A DNA stretch of 64,000 nucleotides, from contig JARUPY010000271.1 of assembly GCA_029817715.1 (NCBI GenBank), positions 2,976,001 to 3,040,000 of the forward strand, in the 5' to 3' direction. The notes below the pieces were generated by a model. It was not told where the DNA came from. It saw only the letters and a list, made by a program, of their open reading frames with translations, and searched no databases. This document shows positions 19,828 to 32,667 of the stretch, piece after piece. The position numbers and the translations under genes are program-made. The stretch comes from Melastoma dodecandrum (taxonomy: Eukaryota > Streptophyta > Magnoliopsida > Myrtales > Melastomataceae). Numbering within the stretch: position 1 is the first letter of the stretch; every line of letters starts with the position of its first letter.

Positions 19828-22117
19828 CTATTTCCATAGCACCGTCATCAGTTATGACATCCTGACAGATTGAGAAAATGAAATCCCATAAGTATCGATT
19901 TTTATCACAGTTTCACTCTATGCGTATTTTAAAAAGTTTAAGATTTGAGAGGCCGAGAGACACAAAATGCAGAAATAGATGACTAATGATAAGGGGCTCT
20001 TTTGCTCATCTTGAAAGGATTACCATGCAGGCAAATTCCAAAACCACCCAAACCATACAAAACAAAAGGAAAACAGAAACATTGACCACCCATCATGTTC
20101 CAGAGATCCCACATAATAACAATGTAGTCAAACACTGGGATTTTGCCAAATCGGATAGATCAGTGGCAGTGTAGAACCCTTTAATCACCACATCACATAT
20201 TGCATCACCCAGAACCTAAAGCTTAATGTAAAAAGAGTGAAATAAGAAAAACCTCCTCTTATTCACAGGAAATGGAAGATAAAAAAGGTGACAGGCAAGA
20301 GGCAAACGAAGACAGACAGATGCAGAGAAGAAAAAAGACAACCCATTTGCCAATCAAAGTTCTCCACAAACAAATTTGTCATATACCCATGTACCGGAGC
20401 AGAATCTCTAATAGAGCCAAGGATAATCCCCACAATACAGCCTAATGAATCTCATTAAAGAAAACACCCAGATCAGTCCGACCAAAAAATTCTCATCCCA
20501 TTCCCCAGACTGCTTTGAAGGCTACGGTTTTGCGACCACACAACAAGCAGAAAGGACAAAGGACCGGAGGGTGGAGACTGGAGATTTTCCAACTCTCCTG
20601 AAGGCTTCCAAAAAACTTTCAACCACCATGTAATGACAGAACAAATATATATTTTATACAATAATTCACTCTCCTCCCAAAAAGAGAATGAAATCCCCAA
20701 AAGGAGCAGCTCCTCAAATCCCTTTCCCTTTCGCTGCTCATACCTCCTGTCTGCCATCCCAAAATCATCAGCTATAAGAAAAGCTAAAGCACTCTGAACG
20801 ACTCCGAGGGACCAAATCAGCAAAAGCCTTTTGTTGTGGGCGACGACCAAGGGGATATGAAAAAGGGGCAAAAAAGAAAGTCAAACAAAAGAAAAGGTGG
20901 AATCTGGGGATGGAGTCTCCCCCGAACGCCCACCCCCACAACCCCACCAAACGACCCACAAGAGAAAAAGAGAAGCCGGAATACCAAAAGCGAAACCCAG
21001 ATCCCTAAAGCACCTCAATCCTGAGGCAAACAAAACCCCCGAATCAAATCCCCAAATTTCGATCACGACATCCCATTCATTAACTATCCACAACAACTGC
21101 TGGCAGGCGGTGATAATAAAGTCCAGAAACCGTTATGCTGGAAGCCGAAAGGGGTCGAGGGGGAAGAGGAGGAAAGGACAAGGAGGGTACGAGGAAACGA
21201 ACCGAGCGCAGCACGCACGGAGGTACGGTCAAAACGACATGATGGAGAGTTCGTCAGACCCGAGGAGACGGCCAGAAGATAAAAAGGCTGCTGCTTTACT
21301 TGTGCTGGAGTACGGAGGGAATTTCAGGAACTAGAGGAAAGGGAAAAAAAGAGAAGGGGGGGGAGATGTCAAAAGTGGATACGCAAAACAAAACACGACA
21401 TAATTGATGGGTAATAATAATCGAGTTGGAACTGGATGTCATTTAAGGTGGTTGCGATGTCAAGCATGGGAATTAGAGTTTGGAGAGGGGGGTCGGAAAC
21501 ATACTCAAACAGTTGTTTATTACAACTGCAAGTGGAGTCTGCCCTGGGTGAATATTATTACATAAAACATCATCAGGCAGGTTCATGCCTGCCCTGCCAC
21601 TATTATTATTGAAAAAGGACTTGTTTTTTTTTTTTTGAAGAAGAAGGGAAGTTGATACCATGTCAAATGAGGTGTACATGCTTGGATGGACCTGTTCTGC
21701 ATCCCACAAAGAGAGCAAGTCTGTCAATCAGTCAGGCCAAACAGCATTCAAATCTAAAACCCTTTTTTTTTTTGGCCTTTTGGAAAGAAGTCAACCCTGG
21801 TTAAACCAAAAGAACGAGATCTTCTCGGAAACTACGCTAAAATCAATTCACGACGATAATAATCTTGAACATATGGGAAAGCATTTGAGAAGATAAGGAG
21901 GCTTTAAATGAGGCACCCACCACCCCCCTCATTTTCCCTCTTTTCATTTCTATCTGTCTCTTTCTTCCTCCCCCCACAATGTCGTGTCTGTCACCTTTCG
22001 AGGCTTAGCTGTTCACCATTTTCTCACCTAATTTCTTCTTCATTTTTTGTTTTCCCCTTCTTTGGGCACTAATTTTGCATGCAACTGTAGGAAATTATCT
22101 CAAAACGAAGAAATAAA
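19828..22117. other. Long non-coding stretch upstream of the gar2-like gene
   Basis: Probably holds the unresolved 5' exon(s), 5' UTR introns and promoter of the minus-strand gar2-like gene; sequence around 20640-21350 is purine-rich on the plus strand (CT-rich in gene sense), which is common in plant leaders. Open frames here (such as 20897-21334) are low-complexity and overlap on both strands. T runs occur near 21625 and 21765. No other gene supported. Confidence 0.4.
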
Positions 22118-22685
22118 CTTTCAGCCAACTTGTTGCTATTTTCTAACAATCATGGACTCTTATTTCCATAGTCACTCTCGCAATTTTAAGTTTGGTAAAA
22201 TATATTTTTATGGTCGTCTTGTTATTATTTAAGTTTATTATATAATTTTGTTACCAACTTTTACTTTTGATTTTAGAAATCTTGAATTTCTTCGAGCGAA
22301 AGCCAAATGTAATATGGTCTGACCCGTATTTTATAATAGTGAAGTTTCAACTCCTCATTTATTCGCCTCATAATTCACTTTATCCGTGACAGTCGCCTCT
22401 CAATAGAACAATCATTCGACCTGTATTTTTAACAACATCAATAATTATCATCTAACTCTAGTTTTCAACTCATTTATTTGACTATCAAAATTTTTTAAAA
22501 AATAATATACGAGAGATTTTAATTTTTTTCCTTTTTAGCCAATAAATGAAGACTTTGTATTAAGCTTTGTCTGGCTTTCATGTGACAAAATTTAATATTG
22601 GCCAAAATCAAAATAAAAATAAAATTTTATGATAAAATTATATAACAAATTAAATTAACGACAAAACAAAAAATTAGCTAAAGCA
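22118..22685. mobile_element. Long-TIR MITE, copy 1
   Basis: Shares structure with the better-preserved copy at 42249-42788: a left arm with TTATATAATTTTGTTACCAAC and GCGAAAGCCAAA, a centre with GGTCTGACCCGTATTTTATAATAG, and a right arm with TTGGCCAAAATCAAAATAAAAATAAA. The two arms are inverted repeats of each other. About 55 bp appears inserted near the outer left end (22151-22206). No coding capacity. Confidence 0.75.
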
Positions 22686-23068
22686 TAATGTCATGAAACA
22701 ATATTTTTTCTTAAATTTTTAAATATGAAAATTATCGGGGAGGAGGGACTGGCTACGGGAAGAAAAAGAAATTTAATTTAATTAAATAAAGGGGTGGACT
22801 TTCTTCATAGGCTAGCATCAATCCCAATGACCATCATTACTAGTTTATATACGCATTCATCATCAACCATACATCTTTTTAAACAATTTTATTCATTCGA
22901 TTAGTGCATGCCTTTTAATCAAACATCCTAAAATATTTAATTCATTCTCCCTCGCTAGCTTTGGCTCCGGAGAGTCAAAAGTTATGTGCAATAAACCTCG
23001 GATGCTGTTACCAGTGTCGGAAAATGAGCAGGCTTTTTGCAACTTTAGGAATAAAAAGAAATTATATT
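22686..23068. other. Intergenic
   Basis: A/T-rich sequence between the MITE and the LTR-like relic. No gene, RNA or repeat recognised. Confidence 0.4.
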
Positions 23069-24600
23069 GTTGGAAATTGTAAAAGGGTTTTGTTATTGTT
23101 TAAGTAATTTTGACTATTGAGTTTTGACTTTTTGTTTTACAGAAATTAATAATTTACACGACAGAAGCTAATTCTGATGAAAATTTTATGTAAGAAAATA
23201 TTTTTATAATTTCAAAATTAATCGGGATAATTATCTGATCGAAATCAAATGATTTGGTTACGAAAGAAATAAAATGAATAATATATTTTCAATTGAATGA
23301 AATAAACTATCTATTTATGGAATGTTTAACATGATTGATTATATATTATACCGATCATGTCTTCCCTTAATAATTTTTTATTAGATAACAAAAACGTATT
23401 ATTTATTTAGATTCATCAAAATAAACTAATAAATCTCACAAAATAACTTGTGAAAATTAAATTTTAATTATTTTCAATTCATAAAAGTTTATTCGCAATT
23501 TGTAACCTGTTGCAAGTATCTCCGAAGGGATTTGATTAAATTAATTATTTTTAATCAGTTTTTATCCCCAAGATACTTGCTAATGAGAGAGTTATTTGCT
23601 TATTAATGGAATTAATATCAACGATTTATTCATTTTCCATTTAAGTGTAGAAGTTATATTAGTCAATTCTACCTTATATGATTAGCGTTTTGTAGTTGTG
23701 TATAAATAGGGATCTATTTATATTGTATATAGTGTAGAAATCATCAGATACATTTGTCAGACGTTAGAGCTTGTAACTTTTTTGTTGGTTTGAGTCTTGT
23801 GAGTCGTACACGAAGGACGTGAGTTGCATAAGACTGCATCGTTGGTGAAGTCTTTTAGGAGAGTGACCTGGGGGCCACGAGAGACTCTTGGTTGGGTGCA
23901 ACAGGTTGCTGGCGTGGCCAATATGCAGTGGGCCGGAGAGAATGGCGGATACCCTAGGAGCACAAAAGGTGAAGGAATGACTAGCTTCTGTGGTGTAACG
24001 TTCTCTGTGTGTACGCAGGATAATCTTGGGCAGGGGTTTTGTGTTTGTTTAGCCGTAGTCTCGAGGGACCACGCAAGAGAACCTTGGGCATGGGTTTTGT
24101 GTTTGCTTAGTTGTTGTCTCGAGGGATCGCACAAGGGAAGTCGTAGCAGGTTGCTGTGCAGGTGGGACGCCGCTGGAATGAAAAGTCATGTGGAAGTCAC
24201 AGCGGGTTGCTGTGCAGGTAGAGACACAGTCGGAGTGAAAAGTCTCAAATGAAGTTGCATCAAGTTGCTGTGCAGGCGAGGACACCGCCTGAGGGAAACG
24301 TCCAACAACTGGTTACTATCTGTTAGTCACGTTAAGGCATGCATCGAGTCACCTTTGATGCAGGACCTTCTATGGCCTTTGTTGTATAGTTACATTTAGT
24401 GCAGAATCTTTTGGTCTGTGCTGTAGAAGGCAGATCACGCATCACCTTCTATATCACTACTATTTTCGATTTAGTGATAATCATCCAAATTCTGGGTTAG
24501 AGTGGACGTAGGAAAAGCTTGCCAAACCACTATAATATCCTTGCGTCCATCAAATCCAATTGCAATCATATTCGTATGTTTTGTGTTACATAAGCATGTC
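23069..24600 (+). mobile_element. LTR-like relic (probably copia)
   Basis: Starts near TGTTGGAAATTGTAAAAGGG, contains a TATA motif (GTATAAATAGGG at about 23700), a GC-richer downstream part with internal duplications, and ends with GAGTGGACGTAGGAAAAGC followed by AACCACTATAA (about 24500-24535), a phrase I know from the R/U5 end of plant copia LTRs. Internal repeats include two copies of TTGGGCA(G/T)GGGTTTTGTGT and three of GGTTGCTGTGCAGG. No gag or pol is attached. Borders are estimates and no target duplication was found. Confidence 0.55.
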
Positions 24601-25870
24601 CGCAAGCTTCTCTTTTACAGAAGCTTTTTACATAATCACCACGTAACCACGTAGTCTATTGCCTCGATTGAAGGGGATCTTTCTTGGAAAATATCATATT
24701 CATAATCAAGTTGGCTTTGGTTACGTGGGGATGTTATTTCATAGCTAATTCGACGAAACTCCACATGGAAACGGACTTCTCATCATTATCCACATGTCCC
24801 GTCTTTCTTGATTCTTGTTATGGCTTCAAGCCTCGGCCCAGTCCAAATGACAAGGCCGTTACCCCGGTCCAGTCCGTGGAAAGCTCGTCCAACTGGGTTA
24901 AGCTAAAACTTCGTACTGCCCCTCCACAATGGCAGCTGCTTCACCGTGTGACAGTCGGCAACGCGAAGCGAAACCAGCTCGGCAGTAACCGTCGGGATTC
25001 CCTCCAGTCGCAGGTGAAGCATATCACCTTTTGTGGTGTCCGTTTAGTGGGTTTTTCGATCCCCCATGGTGTCATCTGGGGTTGTCATGTATTGACTGTG
25101 AGCCACGGTGCATTCCGTTGATCGACGCAAATCCCGGTTGTTATTACATCACGTGAGTGATGGTTTACGCTGTCTGTGTCGAAAACAGGCGAAATGAGAT
25201 ACTCGCCAATATCTTAATTACAGTAAAATGCTGCTGTTCTGTAGTCTAAGATACCCTCAACCATTTGATAATTCCAGCGAGGATGAAATTTCCCAAAGGC
25301 ATACTTCTGATTATATTAGACTGTGATTGTATCAGCCCTATTAGGCCTCCCATCACCCGGTAGACAGGAACCTGACCTTTTACCACGTCACCCTTTTCTT
25401 TGATTCAAGAGGTTGTCACCAACCCAGATGTTCAAGTATTCGTGATAGTTCGTGTACCGCTAAAGGAGTTACGTATGGACTCTCGTTCTTTTATCGTGAT
25501 TACATTTATTATACTAGAAATTCGAGTTGCGATTTCTGATAAGCTTGTTGTTTTATCTTAATATTTTGGGGTTAAAGAGTTCTATTTTACTGCGCGTCCT
25601 AAATCTAATATTTTTAAGGTGGACGTGGAATCAATAGGTGTAATTGGAACACTGCTCCTCTAGGAAGATAGTAGATATTACTTCCGGGGCCTTGGTTTAC
25701 TTACTTTCCTCTGGAACTCTGCGACCGCACGTTGCCCGCTATAAGCTCCCAGCAATCACGTGGTTGGCAATTAATTTCCCATTCACTTGTATTTATACAG
25801 AGGTAACGGTCCTCTCATTTCCAACGAGTTTAAGCATAGCATACACAATCGTCTACCCCCCGCCCCCCAA
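24601..25870. other. Intergenic upstream of the sulfotransferase gene
   Basis: No gene is supported. A 145-codon plus-strand frame at 24684-25121 shows no domain and uneven composition. In the last 84 bases the sulfotransferase frame is open upstream of its likely ATG, but those 28 codons are not family-like. Confidence 0.4.
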
Positions 25871-26887
25871 ATGGAAACGCCTCAGTGTTCCCCTTCACTT
25901 CCCAAGTACTTGCAACCCATTGACGAGAGCAAGCTCATTCCGCAGTGCCGCGATTTACTCCCTTCTTTGCCAAGGGAGCCGTGTTGGCTTAGCGGTTCGG
26001 TCCACCAATACCAGGGCTATTGGTTCAACACCGTGAATCTTGAGTCGGTTTTGTGCTGCCAAAACCAATTTGAGGCACGAGATTCGGACATTTTTCTCAT
26101 CACTATGCCAAAGTCGGGCACCACCTGGCTAAAAGCAATACTGTTTGCGCTGGTTAATCGTACCAGGTATCCCCCTACTTCTGCTGACCACCCTTTGCTC
26201 TCGAAAAATCCCCATGATCTCCTTTTCTTCCTGGAAATGTTGACACGTCCCCATCTCAAGAAGAAGATTTCCGACTACAGCTCGTCAACCCCCCATAGGA
26301 TGTTCGCCGCACATACGCCTTATGTGTTGCTTCCAGAATCCGTCAAAGAGTCAAGTTGCAAGGTTGTTTACCTGTGTCGGAACCCCAAAGATTTGCTCAT
26401 CTCCTCATGGATGCATATCAATAAGTTGAGAGGAAATTGGCGTGCTCCTCTTACGTTGGACGAGGCTTTCAACAAATTCTGCCGTGGCTCTATCCTGGGG
26501 GGCCCGTATTGGGAAAATGTCCTGGGACATTGGAAGGAAAGCTTAGCGAATCCTCACAAGGTAATGTTCCTAAAATATGAGGATGTGAAGCAAAGTCCCG
26601 GAGTGGTCATAAGGGGAGTAGCGACATTCTTGGGGTTTCCATTTTCTCCGGACGAGGAATCAAAAGGCATCGTGGACGAGATAATCAAGCTGTGCAGTTT
26701 TGAGAAATTGGCTAGCTTGGAGGCAAACGGCCCGAATAAGAAAACCGACACGTTTGACTCGGATGCGAGCGTATTCTTCCGGAAGGGTGAGGTAGGAGAC
26801 TGGGCTAACTATCTCACTCCAGAGATGGCGGCACAAATTGATAGCATCACCCAGGAGAAATTTAAAGGCTCGGGACTGATCTTCTGA
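25871..26887 (+). CDS. Cytosolic sulfotransferase, intronless, intact
   Basis: A PAPS-dependent sulfotransferase that would move sulfate to a hydroxyl acceptor (flavonoid, hormone, desulfoglucosinolate or other; not deducible). The ATG at 25871 gives 338 residues starting METPQ, which fits the family better than the longer frame. Landmarks: 5'-phosphosulfate loop PKSGTTW (80-86), probable catalytic His148 in AAHTPYVLLPE, 3'-phosphate site CRNPKD (169-174) with Ser178, and the C-terminal PAPS motif RKGEVGDW (304-311). It is the first of three tandem plus-strand copies; the others at 29.5-32.4 and 38.1-39.1 kb are broken, so this is probably the only functional one here. Plant SOTs are commonly intronless. 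Confidence 0.92.
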   Translation: METPQCSPSLPKYLQPIDESKLIPQCRDLLPSLPREPCWLSGSVHQYQGYWFNTVNLESVLCCQNQFEARDSDIFLITMPKSGTTWLKAILFALVNRTRYPPTSADHPLLSKNPHDLLFFLEMLTRPHLKKKISDYSSSTPHRMFAAHTPYVLLPESVKESSCKVVYLCRNPKDLLISSWMHINKLRGNWRAPLTLDEAFNKFCRGSILGGPYWENVLGHWKESLANPHKVMFLKYEDVKQSPGVVIRGVATFLGFPFSPDEESKGIVDEIIKLCSFEKLASLEANGPNKKTDTFDSDASVFFRKGEVGDWANYLTPEMAAQIDSITQEKFKGSGLIF

Positions 26888-28664
26888 GTGAACTCGGCCT
26901 TTCCGTTGTGTGCTTGAACAAGAGAGACGGCTACGGGAGCAATCATTGAAGGTGCTCTGAAAAGGAGGATTGTCGTCGGTGTGTACGGGTGCAAGTTGTT
27001 TTGAAATGTGTGTCAAAATGTGGCCATAAACACCCGGGTCTTTTGCCGTTGGCGGGTGTTTGGATCACATTTCATAAATATAATTCAATTATTAGGTGGG
27101 AAAATATATCTAACGAATTTAACTTGGTCTTCCCACCATCTATCAGTCAATTCCCATTCCGTAGCAACAAGTTATCGTTCCCGATATGCCTTTTGGCAGC
27201 GTTACAATGTTTTCCGCCCAACACCTCCCATTGAAGGAAATGAGATAACCTAATGCACACTGTTGTTTTCTAATGGTATTCTCATGTGAAAAAGACGAAT
27301 GGTTTTTTTAACTAAATCCATGCATGCCCGAAGAAGGGAGTCGGTCTACCATTGCTTGGCGGATCTCGCTCTTTCTTTGCTTCCACTGCCGCTCCAGGGT
27401 TTGGGTGATTGCTAAGGCCTGGTTTGTATTTGTGCTTTTTCCTGTGTTTGTATTGTGTTGGGCACGATTGAGATGTATTTTTCATCTGAACGATTCGTTA
27501 GTGATCTTGGAGCCTTGGAAATTTACGTTGTTCGTATTCGTTAGGAGTGACGTGGAATTATTCTATGCTTCTTCACTTTTTAAGTAATTGTTGCTAGCTG
27601 TGATTTGTGATTTGACTAACTTAACCTACGAGTGCAGTAAAATCCCATGAAAGGTTAAAACCAGGCTTAGTTAATGGCATCGTGGCATCTCATTGATATG
27701 TTTTGATGATATGAACATGTTACTGTAAATGTGAGAAATTTGGGACAAGAAATGAATAATAGATTTTAAGGTTTTCAACTGTGTATTTGGTAATTTTAGG
27801 AAGTATTTAAATTCTACCACCCGTTTTCAAATCTTCTAAATAGTTTAATAATTTCCTCTCGCATTTCAAATAATTCACACATTCCGATCAGGCCAGTCAA
27901 TATCTACACATTTTACAATCACTTCAATCGTCATGTTTATTTAAAACAACATCTTTATTTAATAATTACACCTGAATGCTAATTAAACGTTACTGTAGAT
28001 CCCCAAATTGGCCATTAACTCAAAACACTCAACATTAATCAAATTTTAATCACACGTGATTAAACTAAGATTAACATTAATAGACGGTTCTATTTAAATT
28101 TTAAATATCATTGAGCATACTTACTGTTTCATAAAAAATTGTTGAACATGGTTAACGGTATTTGATTAATTCCTATTGTCCCTAAACATGATTAGGTGAT
28201 CGATTTCGAATTTAAGGTTAATTACATGAAACTAATATTCTAATTACATTTTTCATTAAATGATGATGTTACTTTTAAACTTGTCAATTTCTAACAAAAT
28301 AATCCTTTCTTTAAGCATTTCCATTTTTGTTAGTTTAAATTTGATTTTGGACCACTTTTAAAATTCAAGGACTTATTTGCGAGTTCCTAAATTTTTATTA
28401 AGCATGGACCAATTTGAAAAGCAAGAATAAATTTGGAGGAGAGATAGATGCAACAAATCAACCGTTACCACACCATCACAACAAAAGCACGTGGTTCTTA
28501 AAAGCCCGCGATATTTTGTTCCCTATGACATCAATATGTGGCTGCTAAAACTTTAGGCCCCTCTCCGAATTACTGTTTTTAGTCTCCATTGCTCAATAAT
28601 GACTCGGTAGCTGGTTGGTTGGTATATATCACATGGTAAATGTCGGCAGTAAGAGGCCTTTTAA
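26888..28664. other. Intergenic, no gene identified
   Basis: Mainly A/T-rich spacer after the sulfotransferase. An 87-codon frame at 27324-27587 is hydrophobic in places (LFLCFHCRSRVWVIAKAWFVFVLF) but lacks a recognisable family or splice context. No RNA gene or repeat border seen. Confidence 0.4.
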
Positions 28665-29043
28665 AGACCTTACAATGACCTCCCATTGTTCAATAATTCA
28701 CTTTACCCGTGGCAATGATCTCCCAACAGAGCAATCATCCGACCTTTATCAATTTTGTGTATTTTTTACTGTATTAGAACTATCGTTCAATTTCTGCTTT
28801 CAACTCATTTCATCTGGTCATGAAAATTTTAAAATAAAGTAACATATGAGATGTTTCAATATTATTTATCGTTTTTAAAAATTTTTTATTTTTTAGTCGA
28901 TAAATGAAAATTATTTCTTAAGGCATATTTGACTTTCAAGCGACAAAATTCAAGATTAACCAAAATAAAAATAGAAATAAAAGTTGGTGACAAAATTATA
29001 TAACAAAATAAATTAATGATAAAACAAAAAATTAGCTCAAATT
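28665..29043. mobile_element. Long-TIR MITE, copy 2 (left arm lost)
   Basis: Matches the centre and right arm of the 42249-42788 element: ATTCACTTTACCCGTGGCA, GAGCAATCATCCGACCTTTATC, and the terminal part GACAAAATTATATAACAAAATAA...TTAGCTCAAATTA. The left inverted arm is missing. Confidence 0.7.
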
Positions 29044-30235
29044 ACCATTTTTACAATTATTCACGAGAGATCGGGATTGAAACTTTTCCCCCGATCAAAT
29101 CTCTCAACATATTCATCACGTTTATCATGATGTTCGTGTTTAATCATTACACCTTTAATTCTAATTAAATATATAATTTTTGAAGTATCATAGTGACTAT
29201 CATACCGACAAAAGCATCTGTTTTTTTTTGGTAAGAAAAGCAAATGGTCCACCACGTGGCATCTGTAGATGTCATAACATTTGCCCCACAGAATTTCCTG
29301 CTTTTGGACTCCACGGCTCAATAATGGCCTGGTAGTTGGGTATTCATATCTTGCGGGGGTAGGAAGACGTCTTTAAAAGAAAATGCTAGGGACAGCACAC
29401 ATGTTTGACGAACCCTAACATGTTTAATGATATTTTGGTTGGTCTCAGTTTGTCCTTTGGCGAGGTTGTTGATTTCTATTTATGTAATACCAAACTTGGA
29501 ACCATAACACGGAAACACAAAGGAAGATCAGCCATGGAAGCCCCTCAGCCTACCCCTCCAGTTCCTGAGTACATTAGGGTCGTCGACGAGAGCGAACTCA
29601 CATCACAGTGCCGGGACTTGCTGCCATCTCTGCCCTCTGAGCAGTCTTGGCTTAGCGGTTTGTTCCACCAATACCAAGGTTGCTGGTTCCCCAGCTTGTA
29701 TCTCAACGCGCTTGTATTACCGTTTGAGGCACGACAGTCCGACATCTTCCTTGTTACCGTGCCGAAATCGGGTACCACCTGGTTAAAAGCTATCCTGTTC
29801 GCCCTGGTCAATCGTAATCAGTTCCCCCCATCTTCTCCGGACCATCTTTTGCTCTCGAAAAATCCCCACGATCTCCTATTATTTATGGAACTCATTATAA
29901 ATCGCAAATCCACCGAGAAGATTCCGGAATCCTTCCCAATGTCCCCGCGAAGGATATTCTCAACACGCCCAGGGTGCTGCTTCCGGATTCTGTCAAGGAG
30001 TCGAGTTGCAAGGTCATCTACCTGTGTCGGAACCCCAAGGATGTATTTGTCTCCGGATGGTTGTTTGCAAATAAGTTGAGAGGAATTTGGTACAGTCCCA
30101 GTTCATTGTATGAGGCTTTCGATAAAGTCTGCAGAGGTGTGTCATTTGGCGGCCCATAATGGGACAACGTCCTCGGACATTGGAAGGAGAGCTTGGCAAA
30201 AATCCTCGGAAGGTGATGTTCCTCAAGTACGAGGA

Positions 30236-31755
30236 TGTTAGATTTCAGGCACTACGGAAAAAATAAAATTTTAGATTTTTATATCCAAAATTATTAGATA
30301 TTGCTACGTATAAAATATTTTGAATAAAAAAATGAAATTAATCTTACCCAAAAATCATACCTCACAAAATTCCGAAGAAATAAAATGAAATCAGGAACGC
30401 TCACAAAACTCTCCTTTGTCTTTTGGGATTACCCCTCTCTCTGTTTTTTTCTCTCCCACACTTGAAAGAAAAGTTTTTCCTTATTCTTTCCAAAATCTCC
30501 GCAAAACCATCGATTCTACATTTTCTTTCCCTTTTAATTTCTTAAAACTTGCATTCAAGCCTACAATTATTGATACTTTCTGTTTTAAAAAATTAATCTT
30601 AACTTTCAAAATGTAACCCGACAATGATTTGATTTTATTAAAATTATATTTTAAATCATATAATGTAAACGTACGAATGTGTCAATATTTAAATGTTATT
30701 TTAATAAATAAAGCATCTTAGATGCAATATATAAATAAATAAATATTTATTTAATATCTTTGCCCGAATAAATCTATATTCGACCTTCGTCAATTTATTT
30801 ACTTCCGATATTTCAGAATAAATTAATAATCTAATTAATTCTAATTCTGAAATAGTAAAATGATTAACTTAAGTATCCACTAAAATGATCAATAATTTAA
30901 TGTTCGTGTCGACGTGCTATGCGTGCGACCCTCTAGGTCCTATACACGAAGGTAGTGTAAATCCATACACAAACTAAGGTAACCGTCTAGCAACAGTTTT
31001 TAGTCACCCAATGTGTTAGGATAATGATTATAAATCATAAGCCACTATGAACCGATTAGTGTGTAATTCAATCTCTTCATCTAACCGGCATCTCAATTAA
31101 TTCAGCGCAAAATACATCATCACCAAATTAATTGTTTTACTTGATTATCAAGATATAATAGACTCTCTTGAATGTAAAACATTCCTCCCATGGCCATGGA
31201 TTTTAGGGTCACTAATATCTCTATCAAGTGGCCTAGATGTCAACCCTATAATCCAAGAAAGCGGTGAATCCTATATTGACTCAACACTATTCTCTCTACG
31301 CTTTGTCAACAATATTACTTACAATTAGGTTAAAACGACGTCAAAGTGTGCAAACTCCACGCATAGAACAAATGAAGGTCTCAAGTCAAAAGATCAGTTA
31401 CACTCGTTCATAAAGATGATTGACCACTGATGTTTAATATGTGGTATCCTCTTAAACGGGTCGTGTCCAGTAACCCTAATATCACGTTACCCCTAAGTAT
31501 AACCTGATTACACTATCCATCGATCTATCTTGACCTCAGTTATACTTAGCGATAATCTAGATGTCCATGTTCCCTCTAAATATCTATTCGATCACGGACT
31601 ATTTCAGATTAATATACTTATTAATCTATAGGACTTTATCATTAATAATTTTACGTGCAGAAAAGTAAAATAATCAATGACAAATAATCGCCTTTATTAA
31701 TTATTTATCCACAAATACAATAAAGTGTATTGACACATAAGTACACACATTAACA
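30236..31755. mobile_element. Insertion of about 1.5 kb in the sulfotransferase pseudogene, probable LTR
   Basis: Begins TGTTAGATTT and ends ACACATTAACA, so the termini form the short inverted pair TGTTA/TAACA with TG...CA ends, as in LTRs. Flanking bases are GAGGA on the left and CATGA on the right, matching at only three of five positions, so the target duplication is weak. No gag or pol motif is seen inside; the content is A/T-rich and non-coding. Interpretation as an old solo LTR is likely, but the orientation is unresolved. Confidence 0.6.
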
Positions 31756-31919
31756 CATGATTTAAAGCAAAGTCCGGGAGCGGTCAAAAGGAAAGTAGCC
31801 GAATTCTTGGGATGTCCATTTTCTGCTGACGAGGAATCGAAAGGTGTTGTATACAACATAATAAAGTTGTGCAGTCTCAACAAATTGAGCAGCTTGGAGG
31901 TGAACGGCCCGACCAAGAA

Positions 31920-32278
31920 TGTTGGGGTTGTTTGGAAAGCGATGTTTTGCTGTATCACAGAAAGGGGTTTGCGGAATTGCTGCGACACAACGAAGTGTTT
32001 CTGGAAATAATGAACACGGAAATTTTGAGATAATACATTGGCTAACTACGGAGCCTTTTTCTTTTCTTAAGATCAGAGCCTTTCTCTCTGATCGTAAGAA
32101 AATTGTTTATCCTTTTATAGTGTCCTAGGATAGATCTAAAGAAAGCATTTACTCTACACTAGTTATTAGGTCATTAAACTACACCCCACTATCAAGACAT
32201 TAACACCACCCCACTAACTCATACTTAATGACACTAAATGAGATTACAAATTAATGACATTTAACATGACATTTAACA
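31920..32278. mobile_element. Solo LTR, 359 bp, with perfect 5-bp target duplication
   Basis: Runs from TGTTGGGGTTG to GACATTTAACA (inverted TGTT/AACA ends) and is flanked by AAGAA at 31915-31919 and 32279-32283. Removing it and one AAGAA rejoins the sulfotransferase reading between GPTK and the C-terminal part. No internal region is present. Confidence 0.85.
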
Positions 32279-32532
32279 AAGAAAATCTTTGTGCTCGGTG
32301 TCGAGTCAAGCTCGTTCTTCAGGCGGGGTGATGTAGGAGACTGGCTGAACTATCTCACGCTCGAGATGGCGGCACGAATCGATAGCATAACGACGGAGAA
32401 ATTCCAAAGTTCGGGATTCAGATTCTAAATGCTCCAATCAAGGGGATGGTGAAACACAATATGCGGGGCTGGGTATCTTTTTATGCTTTTCCTGATGGTC
32501 TTGAGTTGGGACTGTTAGCCTTGGTTTTGATG

Positions 32533-32667
32533 ATGAGCTTGAGAAGCTAGTCGCTGTAACACTTCGCTTATTCTTAGTGATAAGTTTGAGAAATGTGTTG
32601 TGAGCTTGAGAAGCTAGTCGCTGTAACACTTCGCTTATTCTTAGTGATAAGTTTGAGAAATATGTTG
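32533..32667 (+). repeat. Tandem duplication of about 67 bp
   Basis: GAGCTTGAGAAGCTAGTCGC through GATAAGTTTGAGAAAT occurs twice in direct succession with only a base or two of difference. No coding content. Confidence 0.8.

Larger units (their letters stand above)
29534..32428 (+). pseudogene. Sulfotransferase pseudogene split by two LTR-type insertions
   Basis: Second member of the sulfotransferase array. It starts MEAPQPTPPVPEY and keeps the PKSGTTW loop and CRNPKDVF, but the segment around the catalytic His is damaged by a deletion/frameshift near 29962, a stop codon replaces the Tyr in GGPYW (about 30157-30160), and another frameshift lies near 30200. At 30236 the gene is interrupted by about 1.5 kb, resumes at 31761 (KQSPGAVKRKVAEFLG), is interrupted again by a 359-bp solo LTR at 31920-32278, and finishes with FRRGDVGDW and a TAA at 32426-32428. 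The remaining exon sequence still aligns well to the intact copy, so decay is moderate. Confidence 0.9.

Noticed and set aside
24684..25121. 145-codon frame starting MENIIFIIKLALVTW
   Set aside because: No domain, no neighbour or splice support, composition typical of chance; only the start is hydrophobic.
30236..31755. Possible perfect target duplication around the 1.5-kb insertion
   Set aside because: Flanks GAGGA and CATGA match at only three of five positions, so I do not claim a perfect duplication and lowered confidence in the exact borders.
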